This document shows, one piece after another, positions 44,501 through 50,994 of a DNA stretch of 64,000 nt (within the stretch, counting starts at the first letter, position 1; each line of letters begins with the position of its first letter). The stretch covers positions 682,001 through 746,000 of the forward strand of contig CBDFHN010000002.1 of NCBI GenBank assembly GCA_965247735.1, given 5' to 3'. Position numbers and translations under genes: made by a program. The notes beneath the pieces are model-generated. The model made no database searches. It was not told the origin of the DNA and saw nothing but the letters and a program-made list of their open reading frames with translations. Source of the DNA: JAOXRU01 sp965247735 (GTDB lineage: Bacteria; Bacteroidota; Bacteroidia; Flavobacteriales; Flavobacteriaceae).

Positions 44501-46896
44501 TTTTCTACAGGCACCGTTCTGGTATACACTACAACGCCATTATTACTATAGGTCATGTTTCCTTCAGCATCAATTGCCAAAATAAACTTTTTACCTACTA
44601 ATGATGGACCATGCCACCCTGAATTGGTACCACTATGATAAATATACATTCCGTTGGATGCATTAAACTGAAATTTAAAACCTCCATCACTCCAAGTATT
44701 CGATGTAGCTTCAGTACCACTCACTGGTAAGAATCCTATCATTCCGTTTGATACTGTACTTACCACTCCTTCTATTTGAAATGGCAAACTAAATTCCTGA
44801 TCTGAATATGCTGTTGACCAAGCAGATCCTGTTACCGTTAATCTTGAAGCTGTTGGTGTAGAAACATTTGCCGCTGCAGGACCATGCCAGCTAAGCTCAT
44901 TTAAATCAAATGCTGTCGTAACAATGCAATTTTGCTCATCCGTATCTAGTATACCATCATTATCATCATCTATATCTATTACATCTCCTATTCCATCACC
45001 ATCGGTATCTAAACATCCGTTTAATGAAGTATCAGTTGCTACATTATAAGCAGGACCATAATTTAAAGTTCCGCTTGTACCTTCTTCAAATTCATCTAAC
45101 AATCCGTTAGCATTTGCATCTGCTCCTGTTTTGTATACTGTTGTGCTATTTGCTCCTATTAAGGTATTACCAACCTCAACACTATCGCTACAATTATCCC
45201 CATCACTATCTAAATCTAAATGATTTAAAACAGTATCGCCATCTAAATCTGTTGTACAATCGGCTTTGGTATACTCAGATGCATTGTAATTGTTTACATT
45301 TATATAAATTTCTTTTACTCGTGCATAGTATACTACTCCTGAGGAACCTGTAATTCTAAACTTCTTATATTTGGTATCTGGGTGTTTTGTATTTTCAAAT
45401 ATTTCTTTGGCGTTTTTTACCGTCCTATTTGATGAACTACTTAAATTTTCCCAAGTAGTTCCTGTAAAACCTTGCAGTTTAACCTTATTAGCACTCCCAT
45501 TTGTAAACGCCAAATTGTACATAGAGAACTCTATGCTATGTATTGCTATTGGTAAAAATGATTCTATCTCGTAAATAGATTTTCCTATTCCATCTTTATT
45601 TGGTGAAATACCTGTATAACTTGAAGTACTATCATCACCATCGATTGCTCTATCAAAAGGACGTGAGGCTGACTCTACTGTCATTTCTGAACTTATACTT
45701 ACAATCTGTGTTGCTTCTCCTTCTGTAAAATAACAATCTGGTGATTCTGTTGCATCTAAAATACCATCATTATCATCATCGATATCTGCTAAATCTCCAA
45801 TTCCATCATTGTCGGTATCTGAACAAGCGTTTAAACTTGCACTCAACCCTATTTTACTATAAGTGCTCTTATAATTAATTGTTCCTGTTGTTCCTTCTTC
45901 AAACCTATCTAACAATCCATTATTGTTTACATCAGCTCCAGTGTTATAATTACTAGTGCTATTAGATGACACTGGACTATTCCCAGCTTCTACACTATCA
46001 CTACAGCCATCTCCATCACTATCTAAATCTAAACGGTCTACTAACGCATCTCCATCAGTATTGATATCTCCACAATTTGGATCTACTGTTGTTACTACAA
46101 ATTGATGAATTTTATAAATTCCTCCTCCACGGGTTACTGCCAATTTATATTTTTCTACAGGTACCGTTCTGGTAAACACTACAACACCATCATTACTATA
46201 GGTCATGTTTCCTTCAGCATCAATTGCCAGAATAAACTTTTTTCCTATCAATGATGGACCATGCCAACCTGAATTGGTACCACTATGATAAATATACATT
46301 CCATTGGATGCATTAAACTGAAATTTATAACCTCCATCACTCCAAGTATGTGATGTTGCCTCTGTACCACTTACCGGTAAGAATCCTATCATACCACCTC
46401 CAGATGTTCTGATTACACCTTCTATTTGTAAAGGCAAGCTAAATTCCTGATCCGAATACGTTGTTGACCAAGCTGCCCCAGTCATCTCTAATCTTGTAGC
46501 TGATGGTGTAGAAACATTTGCCGCTGCTGGACCATGCCAGCTAAGGTTGTTTAAATCAAATGCTGCTAAGATAGCGCAATCTTGCTCGTCTACATCTAAT
46601 ATACCATCATTATCATCATCAATATCTATTGCATCTTCAATGGTATCTCCATCGGTATCTATAAAATAGAAAGGATTAGAAGGTAAAAATTCTGGCTCAT
46701 GGTAAGAATTAGAGAACACTATGCCATCTACAACTTTAATAGTAGCATATTCTCCATACCATATTTCATTGTTTACTATTGAAGAACCATTCATAGGTGT
46801 ATCCGTACTGAACACAGAAAATGGTAGCATAAAAAGCAAACAGAAAGTTAAAATTAATGCCTTATTTAAAAAGCTAGGAAAAGTAATTTTTTTCAT
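32503..46896 (-). CDS. Giant 4797-aa mosaic surface protein: discoidin/lectin-like modules with calcium-loop linkers, no CHU_C
   Basis: Signal peptide at about 1-30 (ALILTFCLLFMLPFSVFS). Fifteen modules follow in the order A-B-A-B-A-B-C-D-B-C-D-B-E-E-B. A starts AFDLNxLSWHGPAAANVS (jelly-roll, LamG-like). B contains ASRPFxxAxDGNDSTSSYTG and KFRITGxxGxxYYARVKEIY (F5/8 type C, discoidin-like). C contains LQGSNxGxTWVDL. D starts CPIDLNSASYRRWLRQ. E starts CFVSSIGDRTSIVNV. Linkers are acidic thrombospondin-3-like loops (DTDGDGIGDxxDIDDDNDGI) and 'NTLVSDNxTTxYKTGADVNxNGLLDEFE' segments, which should bind calcium and stiffen the rod. Near the end are Ig-like and SprB-repeat-like segments (YRVTVTDSKGC). 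Residues 4651-4797 are the terminal domain shared with the 4571-aa and 218-aa proteins. No SprF-like gene is adjacent and no CHU_C domain is present. Probably a glycan-binding surface rod; its export route is unknown. Confidence 0.9.
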   Translation of the reverse strand: MKKITFPSFLNKALILTFCLLFMLPFSVFSTDTPMNGSSIVNNEIWYGEYATIKVVDGIVFSNSYHEPEFLPSNPFYFIDTDGDTIEDAIDIDDDNDGILDVDEQDCAILAAFDLNNLSWHGPAAANVSTPSATRLEMTGAAWSTTYSDQEFSLPLQIEGVIRTSGGGMIGFLPVSGTEATSHTWSDGGYKFQFNASNGMYIYHSGTNSGWHGPSLIGKKFILAIDAEGNMTYSNDGVVVFTRTVPVEKYKLAVTRGGGIYKIHQFVVTTVDPNCGDINTDGDALVDRLDLDSDGDGCSDSVEAGNSPVSSNSTSNYNTGADVNNNGLLDRFEEGTTGTINYKSTYSKIGLSASLNACSDTDNDGIGDLADIDDDNDGILDATESPDCYFTEGEATQIVSISSEMTVESASRPFDRAIDGDDSTSSYTGISPNKDGIGKSIYEIESFLPIAIHSIEFSMYNLAFTNGSANKVKLQGFTGTTWENLSSSSNRTVKNAKEIFENTKHPDTKYKKFRITGSSGVVYYARVKEIYINVNNYNASEYTKADCTTDLDGDTVLNHLDLDSDGDNCSDSVEVGNTLIGANSTTVYKTGADANANGLLDEFEEGTSGTLNYGPAYNVATDTSLNGCLDTDGDGIGDVIDIDDDNDGILDTDEQNCIVTTAFDLNELSWHGPAAANVSTPTASRLTVTGSAWSTAYSDQEFSLPFQIEGVVSTVSNGMIGFLPVSGTEATSNTWSDGGFKFQFNASNGMYIYHSGTNSGWHGPSLVGKKFILAIDAEGNMTYSNNGVVVYTRTVPVEKYKLAITRGAYTIDSFVVTTIDPNCGDINTDGDALVNRLDLDSDGDGCNDSVESGNSPVSSNNISDYNTGADVNKNGLLDKFEEGTTGTINYVNTYSRIGLSVNLNACSDTDNDGVGDLADIDDDNDGILDATESPDCYFTEEEATRIVSISSEMTIESTSRSFDRAIDGNDSTSSYTGISPNQDGIGKSIYEIESFLPIAISSIEFSMYNLAFTNGSANKVRLQGFTGVAWENLSHSSNRGGVNGKVIFNNINHPDTKYKKFRITGSSGVVYYARVKEIYINVNNYNASEYTKADCTTDLDGDTVLNHLDLDSDGDNCSDSVEVGNTLIGANSTTVYKTGADANANGLLDEFEEGTSGTLNYGPAYNVATDTSLNGCLDTDGDGIGDVIDIDDDNDGILDTDEQNCIVTTAFDLNELSWHGPAAANVSTPTASRLTVTGSAWSTAYSDQEFSLPFQIEGVVSTVSNGMIGFLPVSGTEATSNTWSDGGFKFQFNASNGMYIYHSGTNSGWHGPSLVGKKFILAIDAEGNMTYSNNGVVVYTRTVPVEKYKLAITRGAYTIDSFVVTTIDPNCGDINTDGDALVNRLDLDSDGDGCNDSVESGNSPVSSNNLSDYNTGADVNKNGLLDRFEEGTTGTINYENTYSRIGLSNSLNACSDTDNDGVGDLADIDDDNDGVLDAIESPACYFTKKEATTIIRIKSEITTIESTSRPYENAIDGDDSTSSYTGFSPNQNGVGKSIYEMEPFLPITISSVEFSMYNLAFTSGNANKVKLQGFTGTTWEDLGDASNRTVVNGKEVFKNTKHPDTKYKKFRITGSSGVVYYARVKEVSLKSNSYNASEYTKAICTEDTDEDGVFNHLDLDSDGDGCSDSIESGNTLITDNNTTSYKTGTDANANGLLDEFEDGTSGALNYDLTYINATSELLNSCSDLDGDGIGDLVDIDDDNDGIKDSDESPSCFGTKDMFEAGIRSDLITVSTDLTMNSTYKSPKKLVDGKEETSTKFYAVGFTTQSVTAKEIYRFDFETAIELEHMYLVYYNTYSSFNRANITLQGSNNGNTWVDLNSGTLYDASAAASGIKNKGSVPNDRFDVTQNAGAYKSYRLFGNSGNTYVHGRSIEVLFSITNFIRENYPLATCFDDEDMDGDGKFNHQDTDMDGDGSLDIVESGAGIIGDTTISGSVGTNGLANNLETSPDSGLIDYKLQRYYIDNTLNASIDADGDGIGDLIDIDDDNDGILDTVESSDCPIDLNSASYRRWLRQTISIQTIDRNDAPPYQIRRVLNNLVNFEDFPTCFPPQTLSNNVWFEITFPEAVRMNAVEFAISGVNNDNSRPFFSNGTVVILYGVNAANQEVEITRYTENGSISPGELINHSNVIRFSFDPPAEEMTKFVFRARGRVLGMSSVTEINFGNSVTACIDLDSDGDDIPNRLDLDSDGDECSDSVEASNTLVSDNDIVVYKTGADVNRNGLLDEFEIGTTGTINYDITYRPLALSNSLNACLDTDGDGVGDLIDIDDDNDGVLDAIESPECFYSKEELESPMLVTSQLQRESASRPFSNAHDGNDSTSSYTGLTPNQAAAGKTIYEITPIVPIALKQIAISMYNLAFTNGTANTMKLQGYLGNEWEDLDVAANRTKVNAREVFVNTLHPDTRYEKFRIVGVNGTAYYARVKEIYLRINNFNASNYGKPTCTADADEDDVLNHLDLDSDDDDCSDSVESGNTLISDNDTTTYKTGADANANGLLDEFERGTTGALNYTPTYVNATSELLNGCSDLDGDGIGDLVDIDDDNDGIKDSDESPSCFGTKDMFEAGIRGDLITASTALTMHTTYNDPKELVDGLEETSAAFYAVGFTTQSVTDKEIYRFDFESAIELENLYLVYYNTYSNFNGANITLQGSNDGSTWVDLNAGETYTTSATRSGIKNKGSVPNDRFDVTQNAAAYMSYRLFGNSGNTYVHGRTIEVLFEITNFIRENYPLPTCFDNEDLDGDGKFNHQDTDMDGDDCLDIVESGAGTIGDTTISGSVGTNGLADNLETSADSGLINYELQRYYIDEDLNACLDTDGDGIGDLIDIDDDNDGVLDIVESSDCPIDLNSASYRRWLRQTISIQTIDRNDAPPYQIRRVFNNLVNFEDFPTCFPPQSLSNNVWFEITFPEAVRMNAVEFAISGMNNDNSRAFFGNGTVVVLYGVNAANQEVEIARYTENGSISPGVLIDHSNVIRFSFDPPAEEMTKFIFRASGRVLGMSSVTEVRFGNSVTACVDLDSDDDGIPNRLDLDSDDDECSDSVEASNTLATDNDITTYKTGADVNGNGLLDEFEIGTTGTINYDITYRPLALSASLNACIDTDGDGIGDLVDIDDDNDGILDIIESPDCFYSKEELERPLLVTSQLLVEAASRPFSNAHDGNDTNASYTGLKPNQSSVGKSVYEITPIVPIALKQMAITMHNLAFTNGAANTMKLQGYLGNAWEDLDVAANRTVVNAREVFVNTLHPDTRYEKFRIVGVTGNAYYARVKEIYLRINDFNTSSYGKSICTSDTDGDDVLNHLDLDSDGDDCSDSVEAGNTLVSDNDTTTYKTGADVNTNGLLDEFEDGASGTLNYIPTYAIVINSSLNGCLDTDGDGIGDVIDIDDDNDGVLDVIETYSCFVSSIGDRTSIVNVSTELTLGANCIFPNSLVDGVVNDTIVRFGVAKNQTVVNKTALQFSFKREICLKKVYLQYPYTTKMVPVKDLPPRLVDGAFSHFAPGTVLKLQGSNDGSTWTNLNSGSTYGTDPVLSSVPSLGISNAYLEEFTIDQNSAKYSRYRVRGVSGSTSTDMSGSIEVYFESCQSCDLDPENDTDQDGIINSLDLDSDGDECSDSVESGNTLVSDNNITTYKTGADVNSNGLLDEFEDGTSGELNYDPSYNLAINAALNACLDTDGDGVGDLIDIDDDNDGVLDIIETYSCFVSSIGDRTSIVNVSTELNLGANCIFPNSLVDGVVNDTIVRFGVAKNQTVVNKTALQFSFNREICLKKVYLQYPYTTKMVPVKDLPPRLVDGAFSHFAPGTVLQLQGSNNGATWTNLNNGSTYGTDPALSSVISLGITNAYLEEFTISKNSAKYKKYRIQGISGSTSTDMSGSIEVYFESCQSCELDPENDTDQDGIINSLDLDSDGDNCSDSVESGNTSALDNDITNYKTGADVNSNGLLDEFEEGTSGELNYDPSYNLATNNALNACLDTDGDGVGDLIDIDDDNDGILDADESPDCFYTEAEATTIINVTSELNIESSARPFTRTYDGNDSTASYSGLKPNQNAIGKSVYEITPTIAIPVGSIEFSMYNIAFTSGTVNKLKMQGYTGSVWEDLDVAATRRVTNAREIFTNTLHPNTKYEKFRITGEVGVVYYSRVKEIYINAPNFIASASAKPNCQLPTGSDGVYSHLDVDSDNDGIYDAIEAGHGKDINAKGSADAGRIAVPDVGPNGFSNPLEEGVETGRYKASYNGGQGPLDSDTDDLIDAQEIDSDDDGCLDVDEAYNNFFQSLDTDGNGTYGDTGTVVSGYVDADGAVVEASYQTPVDTDGNGKYDYQEAGIALSDFAKINSILPLEETKYVGESHSITASLTSVNLFSVQLNWIVSADKGVTWSALENNAIYSDVDRPVLKLDNITEDLDGTLYKLVIYANNNVCSSITSDASSLLNVVACEINLATADITTSIPTSCAPGDDGSITIANAGLGLSIPFKVTYVRDGGAVETVSPNPITDATGTLVIPNLEAGVYSQITVSSPTVPGCTETLSTDVIIIEYENTLEVTASATASYCVTCDSGSLSATASEGSGVYTSYVWDLIALLSDGSSQDGIYNTQNVTDVPAGKYRVTVTDSKGCEASEEVDVTLIPDYQPEILADIDDIIDVAVKKINFRIDVSELSNIDSDPSKVVEIRIPRDSRLTINYNNTLIELDGVPVDNSDWQYNGTNPGLHKFTYIGNAGVYPKLAKVTIGVTATFHTPSGLSGTYPLRVVMKANSGGQKNTKNDQSMILIRYKRN
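32506..32946 (-). other. Shared terminal domain, copy in the 4797-aa protein
   Basis: The last 147 residues, from IPDYQPEILAD to the end. Shared landmarks with the other copies: VVEIRIPR, VDNSDWQYNGTNPGLHKF, GVYPKLAKVTIGVTATF, YPLRVVMKANSGGQ. Confidence 0.8.
34810..36640 (-). repeat. Tandem duplication of module E in the 4797-aa gene (period ~0.9 kb)
   Basis: Two adjacent copies encoding the module that starts CFVSSIGDRTSIVNV, offset by about 897 bp. They are highly similar but with scattered substitutions, so older than the 747-bp array. Boundaries are approximate. Confidence 0.8.
36640..41680 (-). repeat. Tandem duplication of module block C-D-B in the 4797-aa gene (period ~2.5 kb)
   Basis: The three-module block at about 39160-41680 is repeated at about 36640-39150. 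Matching landmarks are offset by 2511-2514 bp, for example the YRRWLRQ segment near 38230 and 40745. Divergence is clearly greater than in the A-B block. Boundaries are approximate. Confidence 0.75.
42755..45382 (-). repeat. Near-identical A-module duplication in the 4797-aa gene (offset 1644 bp)
   Basis: About 984 bp at 42755-43738 match 44399-45382 with only a few differences. The B-module sequence between them is also repeated but less well conserved. This indicates a recent duplication or gene conversion of an A-B block within the gene. Confidence 0.85.
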
Positions 46897-48103
46897 ATTT
46901 CAATATTTTAATATTGATGAACAATTTGGTTTGGTTATGGGTAATCTATCGGCTAAAAATCATGCCTAACTATAAATAGGAAATGTGCTTGCTATTCGAA
47001 AAAAACTCCCAAACAACTGCATCTCCAAACTATCTCATAAAACGAAAGGTGTATATACCCTCAATTTTTTCACTAAATAGCTATATAATTATACTTTTTA
47101 CAACTAAAAGCTGACAAATTACTTAGCCAAATTATCTTAAAATATCTATGTATTTTAAATTTCGTCCCCCAGTACAGGATTACTGTCGATGAATGGATTT
47201 AGTAATACGTTAGTCTGTAAGTATGCACGTAGAATATATTTTTCATCGATTAAATGCATATATCACAGATAAAAATATTTAGATAACAGATAATTGCATC
47301 ATAATTTGTCGACAACTCGTTTAAAAATTCATTTATTCTTATATCAGTTTTTGGGGTCAATTTCAAAAAAATATAAAATAATTAAAACTTAATGTTGTTA
47401 ACAGTTAAATTTACGATGTGTGTAGTCTTTTTCTTTCTTTTATTGTTTTGTAAAAGCATAAATTCATTTAGTGATATAAGTAATTCTTAAGCGTTAGTAA
47501 CTAAATAATTGGGATTATTATAGCCAATACACCAAAAATGCTCTAGTGCTGTTATTTAAAACCAATATGAACTGAAGCATCATGGTTTATTAAATTCAAC
47601 TAAAGGCAAACCGCTACCATTTTCGGACAACACCAACCAAAGCACAATCAACTGGAAACAAACTAATTACAAGTGTTAGAAAATCTCAGAAATAAGATAA
47701 AATCATGAATCTATCAAATTGTTACTTTAATTCTATTTATACAATTATAACTTGCCCTAAAAATTTTTGGATTTTACCATTAAAACACCAAAAATTGAAG
47801 ATTTAAATATACATGCTCAACAGTATGTTTTTTAACAATTAACATTTATAATCAATTATATAATCACAAAAACACTTACAACAATTACTACAAAATAAAG
47901 TTTATTTATTATCAGTTTTCCACTTAATTTAAATATAGCTTACATTAACAATTGTAATCAATTTTTGGAGGTTATATGTCCTTAAAACACATTAATAACT
48001 ATAGACAAATGACTCTAGAGTAGCAGTATTAGATACTTATCTATTGTAATAAAACAGCAGTTATCTTATTAAAACAACAGTTAATATTCCCCATTTTTGT
48101 ATT
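46897..48103. other. 1.2-kb intergenic region, no gene found
   Basis: AT-rich with stops in all frames. It holds the conserved 90-bp element at 47181-47270. A slightly GC-richer patch at about 47560-47680 has a short open stretch on the minus strand (reading LSENGSGLPLVEFNKP) that lacks a start and is too short to call a gene. No TAnnTTTG promoter box, tRNA or repeat array was seen. Confidence 0.6.
47181..47270. promoter_or_regulatory. Conserved non-coding element, copy 1 (upstream of the 4797-aa gene)
   Basis: Counterpart of 31787-31876. It lies about 285-375 bp upstream of ATG 46896. In this copy TCGATGAA (47186-47193) and TTCATCGA (47242-47249) form a perfect 8-bp inverted repeat spanning the conserved TACGTTAGTC block (47206-47215). 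Spacing between blocks is identical in the two copies, which argues for constraint or a recent common origin. Confidence 0.55.
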
Positions 48104-50008
48104 TTATTTATTCCTAATGATGATAAACTCGGACCTTCTATTTAATTGATGATCTTCTTCACTGCATTTATCTAGATTACCACATTTATTAATCAGTTCA
48201 ATTTCTCCATAACCTCTATAAGAAACTCTGTCTTTAGTAATTCCAGTTTCAATAATATAATTAGCTGTAGATTTGGCTCTTTTATGCGATAGCCTAAGAT
48301 TGTATTCATCTCCAGACCTGCTATCTGTATGTGATCTTATTTCTATAGTAACAGAAGGGTTTAGCTCTAAATATCTAATGATAATATCTAAATCCATTTT
48401 TGATTTATCTCTTAAGAAATGTCTATTTAAATCAAAATAAATTTTATCAATACTTAGTTCCTTTTTTAGATCAGTTCCGATCTCAAAAGTAATGTTTGGC
48501 AATCGTAAGACAATATCATTTGTTACATCTGGTTCAAAAACGCCAACCACAATTGCTTCTTCATAGTTTTCCTTTGTTCCTATAAAAACATAGTTTGTTT
48601 TTTTACACGAACTAGAAAAGACATATACTCCATCTGCCTCGGTAGTACCTTTTTCTACAACATTACCTTCGCCATCACTAATCGTTACTTCAGTAAATGG
48701 TAAAGGCTTGCCTCCATAATCAGTAACTAATAAATTAATTGTTCCATCACAATTATCAACATCTAATTGCTTAACCTTATAGATATCATCACTACCATCT
48801 CTGTTGGAAGAAAAATATCCATTATTAGTCTCGCTGTCCATAATAAATGTAAAATCATCTTGTGAGCCATTAATTGGCAGTCCAAGATTTTTAACCTTAG
48901 CATTATCTTGTTCTATTGCAGTTGAAAAAACATCCAAACCTCCAAGCCCAGGATGTCCATCTGAAGAAAAATAAAGTTGATTGTTTTTACTAATAAAAGG
49001 AAACGTTTCCCTGCTTTCTGTATTGATATGACTTCCTATATTTACTGGATCTCCATAAGAACCATCTGCATTAATTAAAACATAAAAAATATCTGCTCCA
49101 CCAATAGAACCAGGCATATCGGAAGCGAAATATAATTTTTCTTCATTAACACTTAATGCTGGATGTGCCACAGAATACGAATCACTATTAAAAGGAAGTT
49201 CTCTTATTTCTCTCCATTCATCTTCTATAAATTTGGCCACAAAAATCTTAAGCCTAACAACACCATTATTATCTTTATTTATTTTACCATTGTTATAATT
49301 ATTTCTAGTAAAATACATTGTTGTTCCATCATTAGTAAATACAGAGGTAGATTCGTGAAGTTTGGTATTTATTTTTCTACTAAACTTTTTTGTAATATTA
49401 GTATTGTTCTCTAATGGAATGCTATAAATATCTAAAAAACCTTGATTATTCCATTCATGTGTTCTTCTTGTTGCCATTCCTGTATCTTTAGCGGAAGCAA
49501 ACACTAACTGATCTTTATAAAATGAAGGTGCAAAATCTGAACCAGACGAGTTTATTTTCATCTTACTTATGCTATAGCTTTCTGTCCGTTCTTTTATTTT
49601 CTTTAGATAGTTTTTATTATTCCTATAGTTATTGCCACGTATCTCTTTTGTTGCAATAATATATTTATCCATTTCTACATCAGATTTGGCATAATTCCCA
49701 ATTGATTTTAAACATTGAGCATATCTATAATAATAATCTTTGGGTAAAAATTCTTTTTCTAATTCTAATAATTTTTGATACCATTGAGCTGCTTCTTTAT
49801 AGTTAGCATTAAAATAATTAGCATTTCCTAAATGCTCATAAATACTTGCTTCTGTATATCCTTTTTTTATAAGCGACTTGTAATTTTCTATTGCAGAAAT
49901 AAATGCATAATCTTCATAATCTTTTTTTGCTGATTTCATATTTTGAGCAAAAATTGACTGTGAAAAAAAAGCGACACTTAGAATAAGATATATGCTATAA
50001 TTTTTCAT
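48104..50008 (-). CDS. OmpA family protein with TPR and PD40 beta-propeller (PorE-like), copy 2
   Basis: 634 aa. Signal peptide (YSIYLILSVAFFSQSIFA, then Q), TPR-like helices at about 25-140 (YEDYAFISAIENYKSLI, EAAQWYQKLLELE). PD40 blades span about 160-415 ('SVFTNDGTTMYFTRNN', 'HPALSVNEEKLYFASDMP', 'PFISKNNQLYFSSDG', 'GYFSSNRDGSDDIY'). A carboxypeptidase-regulatory-like segment is at about 425-500. The OmpA domain is at about 530-634 with SHTDSRSGDEYNLRLSHKRA from residue 559; Asp562 and Arg577 are the expected peptidoglycan contacts. It is the last gene of the 3401-aa adhesin operon, 16 nt after the SprF-like gene. Known PorE-type proteins anchor T9SS outer-membrane complexes to peptidoglycan, and a cargo-specific anchoring role is inferred here. 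It is a close paralogue of the protein at 7909-9837. Confidence 0.9.
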   Translation of the reverse strand: MKNYSIYLILSVAFFSQSIFAQNMKSAKKDYEDYAFISAIENYKSLIKKGYTEASIYEHLGNANYFNANYKEAAQWYQKLLELEKEFLPKDYYYRYAQCLKSIGNYAKSDVEMDKYIIATKEIRGNNYRNNKNYLKKIKERTESYSISKMKINSSGSDFAPSFYKDQLVFASAKDTGMATRRTHEWNNQGFLDIYSIPLENNTNITKKFSRKINTKLHESTSVFTNDGTTMYFTRNNYNNGKINKDNNGVVRLKIFVAKFIEDEWREIRELPFNSDSYSVAHPALSVNEEKLYFASDMPGSIGGADIFYVLINADGSYGDPVNIGSHINTESRETFPFISKNNQLYFSSDGHPGLGGLDVFSTAIEQDNAKVKNLGLPINGSQDDFTFIMDSETNNGYFSSNRDGSDDIYKVKQLDVDNCDGTINLLVTDYGGKPLPFTEVTISDGEGNVVEKGTTEADGVYVFSSSCKKTNYVFIGTKENYEEAIVVGVFEPDVTNDIVLRLPNITFEIGTDLKKELSIDKIYFDLNRHFLRDKSKMDLDIIIRYLELNPSVTIEIRSHTDSRSGDEYNLRLSHKRAKSTANYIIETGITKDRVSYRGYGEIELINKCGNLDKCSEEDHQLNRRSEFIIIRNK

Positions 50009-50024
50009 ACTTCAATATTTTATT

Positions 50025-50960
50025 TTAAAAGAATCTAGGAGATATTATTTTTTTCATCTTACTAATAAGCTCAAATCGTAAGAAAACTTCGAAAGAACCA
50101 CTATTAAAAGTTGAATTTCCTAAGGCAGTTATTTCTTTGTCATATGCTAATCCTAACATTAATCCATCTGTTACTTGAAAACCTAACATTCCACTAAAAG
50201 CTGCATCCCATCTATAGGCCGCTCCTAATGAAAATTTATCATTAAATAAAAAATTTGCAGAAACATCCGCTTGTAATGGTGCTCCACTAACAGCTTTCAT
50301 TAAAATTGCTGGTTTAAACTTCAAAGTAGGTGACATCTTAAATACATATCCAGTAATTAAATAATAATTCATACGCTCGGTTGATACAAAACTTTCATTA
50401 TTACCAGAAGTATCAAAATGTTTTGTCTCTAGAATTTTTGGCACTGATAATCCTAAATAAAACTTATTTGTATGATAGTATACACCTAAACCAACATTAG
50501 GAGAAAACTTATTATCTACATTTGGCAAATCCCCTAACTGATTTACATAGCCCTTTAAACTGGCATAATCTACATTTAAAAGATGCGCTCCTCCACTAAT
50601 TCCAAAAGATAATTTTCCTACTGTTGAAGTCTTTATGGTATAAGAAGCAGAAATAACAACTGAAGTTTCCTTACTTGTCCCCGATCCTATTTCGTCATTT
50701 ACAATTGCTAAACCCAAACCCATATTCTTAGCTACTGGACTATGTATATTAAAACTTTGAGAAGTAGGAGCCCCCTTTACACCTTGCCATTGAGAACGGT
50801 GCAACAATCCTGTACTAAAAACACCTCTTGATCCCGTATATCCAGAATTTACCACTATAGTATTATACATATATTGTGTATACTGAACATCTTGTTGTGC
50901 TTGGATTGGAGCTATAATAAACACTAAAAACAATACACTAATACTTATATATTTTTTCAT
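50025..50960 (-). CDS. PorP/SprF family type IX secretion outer-membrane protein (copy 4)
   Basis: 311 aa from ATG 50960 (MKKYISISVLFLVFIIAPIQA, then QQDVQYTQYMYNTIVVNSGYTG). An upstream in-frame TTG at 50987 would add nine polar residues before the signal peptide and is unlikely. Family landmarks: 'LLHRSQWQGVKGAPTSQSF', 'HSPVAKNMGLGLAIVNDEIGSG', 'NKFSPNVGLGVYYHTNKFYLGLS', ending KKIISPRFF. A small deviation: the usual NPAYAG reads NSGYTG. The gene follows the 3401-aa CHU_C adhesin by 34 nt and precedes the OmpA gene by 16 nt. It is therefore the likely dedicated outer-membrane partner for export of that adhesin. Confidence 0.93.
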   Translation of the reverse strand: MKKYISISVLFLVFIIAPIQAQQDVQYTQYMYNTIVVNSGYTGSRGVFSTGLLHRSQWQGVKGAPTSQSFNIHSPVAKNMGLGLAIVNDEIGSGTSKETSVVISASYTIKTSTVGKLSFGISGGAHLLNVDYASLKGYVNQLGDLPNVDNKFSPNVGLGVYYHTNKFYLGLSVPKILETKHFDTSGNNESFVSTERMNYYLITGYVFKMSPTLKFKPAILMKAVSGAPLQADVSANFLFNDKFSLGAAYRWDAAFSGMLGFQVTDGLMLGLAYDKEITALGNSTFNSGSFEVFLRFELISKMKKIISPRFF

Positions 50961-50994
50961 TTTTATCTCTTTTAATTGGTAGTGCAATTTTGGC

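Noticed and set aside
47560..47680. Possible gene relic on the minus strand (LSENGSGLPLVEFNKP)
   Set aside because: Only about 25 open codons, bounded by stops, with no start and no recognisable family.
50961..50987. TTG start for the SprF-like protein
   Set aside because: ATG at 50960 directly begins a normal signal peptide like those of the other three copies.
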